Shown one piece after another: positions 60,879 through 64,000 of a DNA stretch of 64,000 nucleotides. The notes under the pieces were generated by a model. The model saw only the letters and a program-made list of their open reading frames with translations. It was not told the origin of the DNA and ran no database searches. Source of the DNA: Tetradesmus obliquus (taxonomy: Eukaryota; Chlorophyta; Chlorophyceae; Sphaeropleales; Scenedesmaceae). The stretch is from the NCBI GenBank assembly GCA_030272155.1, contig CP126205.1, positions 1,104,501-1,168,500 of the forward strand, read 5' to 3'. Position 1 is the first letter of the stretch; each line of letters opens with the position of its first letter. Made by a program: the position numbers and the translations under genes.

Positions 60879-63284
60879 TTAGTGCATGGGCACCAGCGAG
60901 ATCTCGTCCACCACCATGATGTCGACCTTCCTCGCCAAGGCCACCAGGTGCTTGCGCCCGTAGTGCACCCGATCGCTGGAGCCGTCCTCCTTTTGCTTCA
61001 GGCCGAGCGCCTTGTCGATGGTCTCGCCTCCCACGTTCTGGGCTGCACCGTTGGTGAAGGCCGTGACCAGGACCTTGCGCCCCCTGCCCCGGAACACCTC
61101 CACCGTCTTGAGCAGCATGTACGTCTTGCCAGTGCCAGGGAGGCCCCCGAGGAGCACGCCACCCTTGGACTCGACCACGTCGACCAGCTTGTCCACATGG
61201 TTGCTGTCGCAGATGGAGGGAAAGTCGTACCACTCCGGAACCGGCGGGGGCAGCGGCACGCGCGCCTCAGCGATGCGGCACTCCAGCTTGGGGATGCCCG
61301 AGGGGCGGTAGCGACCCCAGCCGCGGATGACGCCCGCCACCATGTCGCTGCAGCGGGCAGAGGGGCGCACGGGGCTGGGGCATGCAGGGCGACTGCGCTC
61401 TGCGTCCTCAAAGACCACGCAGTCGGACTTGCGCGCCATGGGGATGCCGCCGACCTGCTTCTCCATCTCGTACACGCGCATGGACTGACCCGCCAGGATC
61501 TGCAGGTAGATGGTGGTGTTCAGCTCGGTCAGCGGAGTCACCGCGATGAAGCTGAGCAGGCTGTGCTCGGCGCCGACGTCCACCCGGGGCCCAGGCTCCA
61601 TGCCATCGCCCAGCACGTACTTGTTGAAGAGCGGGTAGTAGGTGTCCAGGCTGGGGCCGTCCACGTAGCAGTGGCACCGGCTCATCGTGTCCTTGCCCAT
61701 GTAGCCAGACAGGTGCGTGTAGAGTGCCTTGTACAGGTCCTTGTCGCCATCCGCCACCTCCACAAACATTTCGAGCAGCGGCTGGAAGTAGTCGGCGCTG
61801 AGCTCGATGCTGGTGGGGAGGAAGGCGTCGATGGTGAAGTCGTGACGCTCGTCGTATGCCAGCTGCAGCAGGGCGCGGGGGTACCAGGCGCTGCCCTTCT
61901 TCATCAGGGCCGTGAGGTCCGGGGAGACCGCGTGGTAGAGCCCCGCTTGGGTCGGCCGGAAGCGCTTGCTCGACCGCAGGTGCTGCACCTGGTCGTGGGG
62001 TCCACACAGCCCCCAGGGCTCGGGCGGCGCGTACATCACCGCGGCGTGGCAGGCCGAGATGTCAAAGGCGGTGTGGGTGCCGAGGGGGTTCTCCAGGCTG
62101 TGGATGCAGCCCACCTGGGCCATGGCCTTGATGCCGGTGGTGCCATCATTGGTAGCGCTCTTGCTGGAGAGCACGGCCCTCGCGTCCGGGCACGGTTTAC
62201 CCCTGGCCAGGCCGGCCGTGCCCTTGACCGCCTCCACGCACTTCCACATGAGGCCGGGGATGGTGGGCTTCTCCTCCTCGCTCTCCTCCAGCCCCATGCG
62301 CGCGTAGGCTGCGCGCACCGCGTCGACCTGGTGGGCAAACACAAAGGTCTTGTCCTCGGCACAGTAGCTGGTCACCGTGAACTTGCCGCCGATCACACAG
62401 GCCGAGATCTTGGAGCCATCAGGGATGCAGCCCGTCTCCCCCACGGTGCGACGCAGGTGCCGGATGCCAGGCTCGTCGGCCACCACTTGCCATTCCCCAG
62501 AGCCCCGCTTGAAGCGCGTGGTAGAGTCGTCGCCCTTTTCCTGTGCATCCGAGTGCTTGAGCGGCGGTGGCAACAGGGACCTGGATGTGTAATCGTTCAG
62601 CGCCGCCCGCAGGCAGTTCACCTTGGACGGCTCGGGGTACAGGTGGTTGTTCATGACGCGGTAGCAGAGCGCAGGCCGCTTGTTGTTGTCGTGACGATCC
62701 AGACGCGACGGCTGCCAGTGCTTGAAGCAGAAGCCGTTGCTGTCGAGCGCATAGAGGGGGATGTCGAACTTTTTGCAGAAACCCTCCAGCAGGTCAGCAG
62801 TGCAGACACCATCGGTCTTGGGGTCGTAGCCAGGGCTGTAGAGGGCACGGCCCCGCATGCGAGCATGGTATGCCTTGGTGATGTCAGCGTAGAACGTGTC
62901 GGGGTCCTTGAAGTACTTTTTCAGTCCACGCACGTTGCTCTGCGTGTAGAAGTAGCTGAGCGCGTCATACACGCACGTGCCCTGCTTGCGGTCGTAGTAC
63001 TCGCGGGGCACACCAGCATGCACACCCACGATGTCCAGGGCGTTGAAGTTGCGCATGGGCACATCCTCCAGGCCCTGCCCCTGGCCAGGGCGGTGCACGA
63101 TGCCGTCAATGACTTCCACACTGGCGACGGCAACGTCACCCACTTCACCACTCGCAGTGTACTGCTCCAGGTCCACCAGCTCCTTGGCGTACTGGTGCGC
63201 CAGCCTGTCCAGAGCGCTGCGCTGGCCAAGGATGATCTTCCTGTAGGCCTGGGACTCATCCTGCCACTCACTCAGCGAGCCGTC
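60879..63284 (-). pseudogene. Derived family B-like DNA polymerase fused to SF1 helicase N-terminal half
   Basis: Open frame bounded by TAG (63287-63285) and TAA (60881-60879); no ATG before 63056. Numbering from codon 63176: an N-terminal region with GTCVYDALSYFY (67-78); polymerase motif A-like FDISACHAAV (371-380); AGLYHAVSPD and AWYPRALLQLAY; motif B-like YKALYTHLSGYMGK (482-495); motif C-like KSDCVVFED (583-591). The helicase follows: Walker A GGLPGTGKT (677-685), TAFTNGAAQNVGG (motif Ia) and Walker B VVDEIS (755-760). I read it as a B-family polymerase (perhaps protein-primed-type) fused to a Pif1/RecD-like helicase. The helicase part is secure, the polymerase family less so. Confidence 0.65.
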
Positions 63285-63716
63285 CTAGCGGAAGCGGCGC
63301 ACCTTGAGCGTCACCTTGGCAGTGGCCTGCACACGCCGGCCAATGCGCCCCCCGGTGAGGGCACGGCCAGCCAGACCCCGGATGTTCATCTCGGGGCGCC
63401 GGCGCATGTAGAGCTCCCCCTCTCGGGCAGCAGCCACGCGGCGCTGGTCGCGCACAGCCTGAGCCTGCATCTGCTCAGGGGAGGCGTCGAACTCGCCGCG
63501 CTGCAGGGCGCGAAGGTACAGGTCATAGTCGTTGCCCTTGAGCACACCCCACACATGGTTCTTGAGGTCCTTCACAGAGTCAAAGCCGCGCTCGAGCGCC
63601 ATGCGCTTGGTGACACGCTTGTTGCGATCGATGCCGGGCACAAAGTTCAGGTAGCTGCGGATCTTCTCGTTCTGGGAGCTGGTGAACTTGGCGGGGTACA
63701 TGATGGTGGCAGGCAT
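63285..63716 (-). CDS. Basic protein, probably the N-terminus of the polymerase ORF
   Basis: 143 residues, ATG 63716 preceded by AGGAAAAA. Charged helices (SSQNEKIRSYLNFVPGIDR, RVTKRMALERGF, QMQAQAVRDQRRVAAAREGE) and a basic end (KVTLKVRRFR). Its TAG is in the same frame as the following polymerase ORF, which continues without a start codon (DGSLSEWQDESQAYRK). The protein may therefore be the original N-terminus of one ~1,320-residue polypeptide, later cut by a nonsense change, or a real small protein. Opens opposite to the gene at 63791. Confidence 0.55.
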   Translation of the reverse strand: MPATIMYPAKFTSSQNEKIRSYLNFVPGIDRNKRVTKRMALERGFDSVKDLKNHVWGVLKGNDYDLYLRALQRGEFDASPEQMQAQAVRDQRRVAAAREGELYMRRRPEMNIRGLAGRALTGGRIGRRVQATAKVTLKVRRFR

Positions 63717-63790
63717 TTTTTCCTACAAGCCTAGGCGACGCGCAAGCTTAAGTCGCATGCACACATAAAGCGGTTGTACATTGAAAGGGT

Positions 63791-64000
63791 ATGGTGAACC
63801 CAGAGATCAAGGCCAAAAGGATGGACAGCAGTGTACTCTACGAGCTCGTGAAGACCAGGCTGAACACTCCAAAGGCAGGCATGCTGAGATACTTCAGAGA
63901 CGTCGGTAACTGGAGGCGAGACATCGGGGATCGAGACAAGCTGACTTGCCAAGAGCTGGATGAGCTGTTCTGCAAGCCACACCAGGTCAGCCTCATGGTC
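63791..64000 (+). CDS. Start of an unidentified rightward viral gene (runs off the window)
   Basis: ATG 63791 opens a frame with no stop to the window end (70 codons). Begins MVNPEIKAKRMDSSVLYELV, continues KTRLNTPKAGMLRYFRDVGNWRRDIGD (quoted in part) and ELDELFCKPHQ. Helical, charged. Preceded by CACATAAAGCGG, a candidate promoter in the 74-bp gap to the divergent replication gene. Family not recognised. Confidence 0.55.
   Translation, partial: MVNPEIKAKRMDSSVLYELVKTRLNTPKAGMLRYFRDVGNWRRDIGDRDKLTCQELDELFCKPHQVSLMV

Larger units (their letters stand above)
43142..64000. mobile_element. Integrated Polinton-like virus (PLV), left part; right end beyond window
   Basis: Intronless, dense gene block with the PLV core: double-jelly-roll major capsid protein, probable penton, FtsK/HerA-type packaging ATPase, rve integrase and a polymerase/helicase, plus lipase, fibres and homing-type endonuclease. 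The left boundary is placed at 43141/43142, where identity with the undisturbed paralogue at 40155-40420 stops abruptly (GAGATGA|AGTAGTAAAGG versus GAGATGA|TGAGACGG). At least 20.9 kb is inside the window. Nearly all genes have intact frames, so the insertion is recent; the replication ORF carries two in-frame stops. Adenovirus-type protease not found here. Confidence 0.85.

Noticed and set aside
59748..63716. Reading TAA/TAG as glutamine (alternative genetic code)
   Set aside because: TAG or TAA ends many other viral genes (penton, ATPase, MCP, lipase, fibre 2) and the host OPR gene, so the standard code applies. The two stops are better seen as mutations or sequence errors.
59886..63734. 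1,282-codon plus-strand open frame
   Set aside because: It lies exactly antisense to the polymerase/helicase ORF, whose motifs are clear. The translation is His/Val/Gly/Leu/Arg-rich without any domain, as expected for the complement of GC-rich coding DNA.

Overview
The window is nuclear DNA of a green alga, probably a chlorophycean. The first ~43 kb holds intron-rich genes with GT-AG introns, many of them phase 0, and pervasive CAG/CTG (polyQ/polyA) repeats. An octotricopeptide-repeat (OPR) protein of the kind expanded in chlorophycean algae is present. The last ~21 kb is different: visibly GC-richer, intronless, tightly packed genes with short or overlapping gaps and almost no CAG repeats. 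I read it as an integrated Polinton-like virus (PLV) that runs off the right edge.

Host part, left to right: the 3' half of an organelle-type tryptophanyl-tRNA synthetase (+); a five-unit 213-bp satellite; a guanylate-binding-protein/atlastin-type GTPase (-); a one-TM polyQ protein (-); an OPR protein (-); an MFSD6-like major facilitator transporter (+); a secreted Cys-rich protein (+); a possible PWWP-like basic nuclear protein (+); then 30-39 kb of repeats and minisatellites. Four genes share an odd feature: pieces of an exon with its splice acceptor, or of the terminal exon, are tandemly duplicated in the neighbouring intron or just downstream. In three genes the decoy acceptor next to the true one is in frame and stop-free.

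39.0-43.14 kb holds Fanzor (eukaryotic TnpB-like RNA-guided nuclease) sequences: one C-terminal ORF between 31-36-bp hairpin palindromes, and a second rearranged copy that contains part of a host nuclear-protein gene. The flank of this second copy is cut at 43141/43142 by the PLV. The uninterrupted relative at 40155-40420 serves as an empty site and fixes the viral boundary.

PLV part: a small Zn protein (-), a lysozyme-like membrane-anchored protein, a probable penton (minor capsid) protein, a basic core-like protein, an FtsK/HerA-type packaging ATPase, a CUE-like small protein, a discoidin-domain protein, the double-jelly-roll major capsid protein (-), an amphipathic 65-aa protein (-), a NUMOD4-HNH-AP2 endonuclease, a lipase (-), two large fibre-like proteins, a coiled-coil protein, an rve integrase with a very long C-terminal repeat region (-), and a DNA polymerase/SF1 helicase/HNH replication ORF (-) broken by two in-frame stops. 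Morphogenesis (MCP, penton, ATPase), attachment (discoidin, fibres), entry or lysis (lipase, lysozyme-like), integration and replication modules are all represented. No adenovirus-type maturation protease was seen; it may lie beyond base 64000. Hairpins mark several viral gene 3' ends. All family assignments rest on motif recognition by eye, with no database search.
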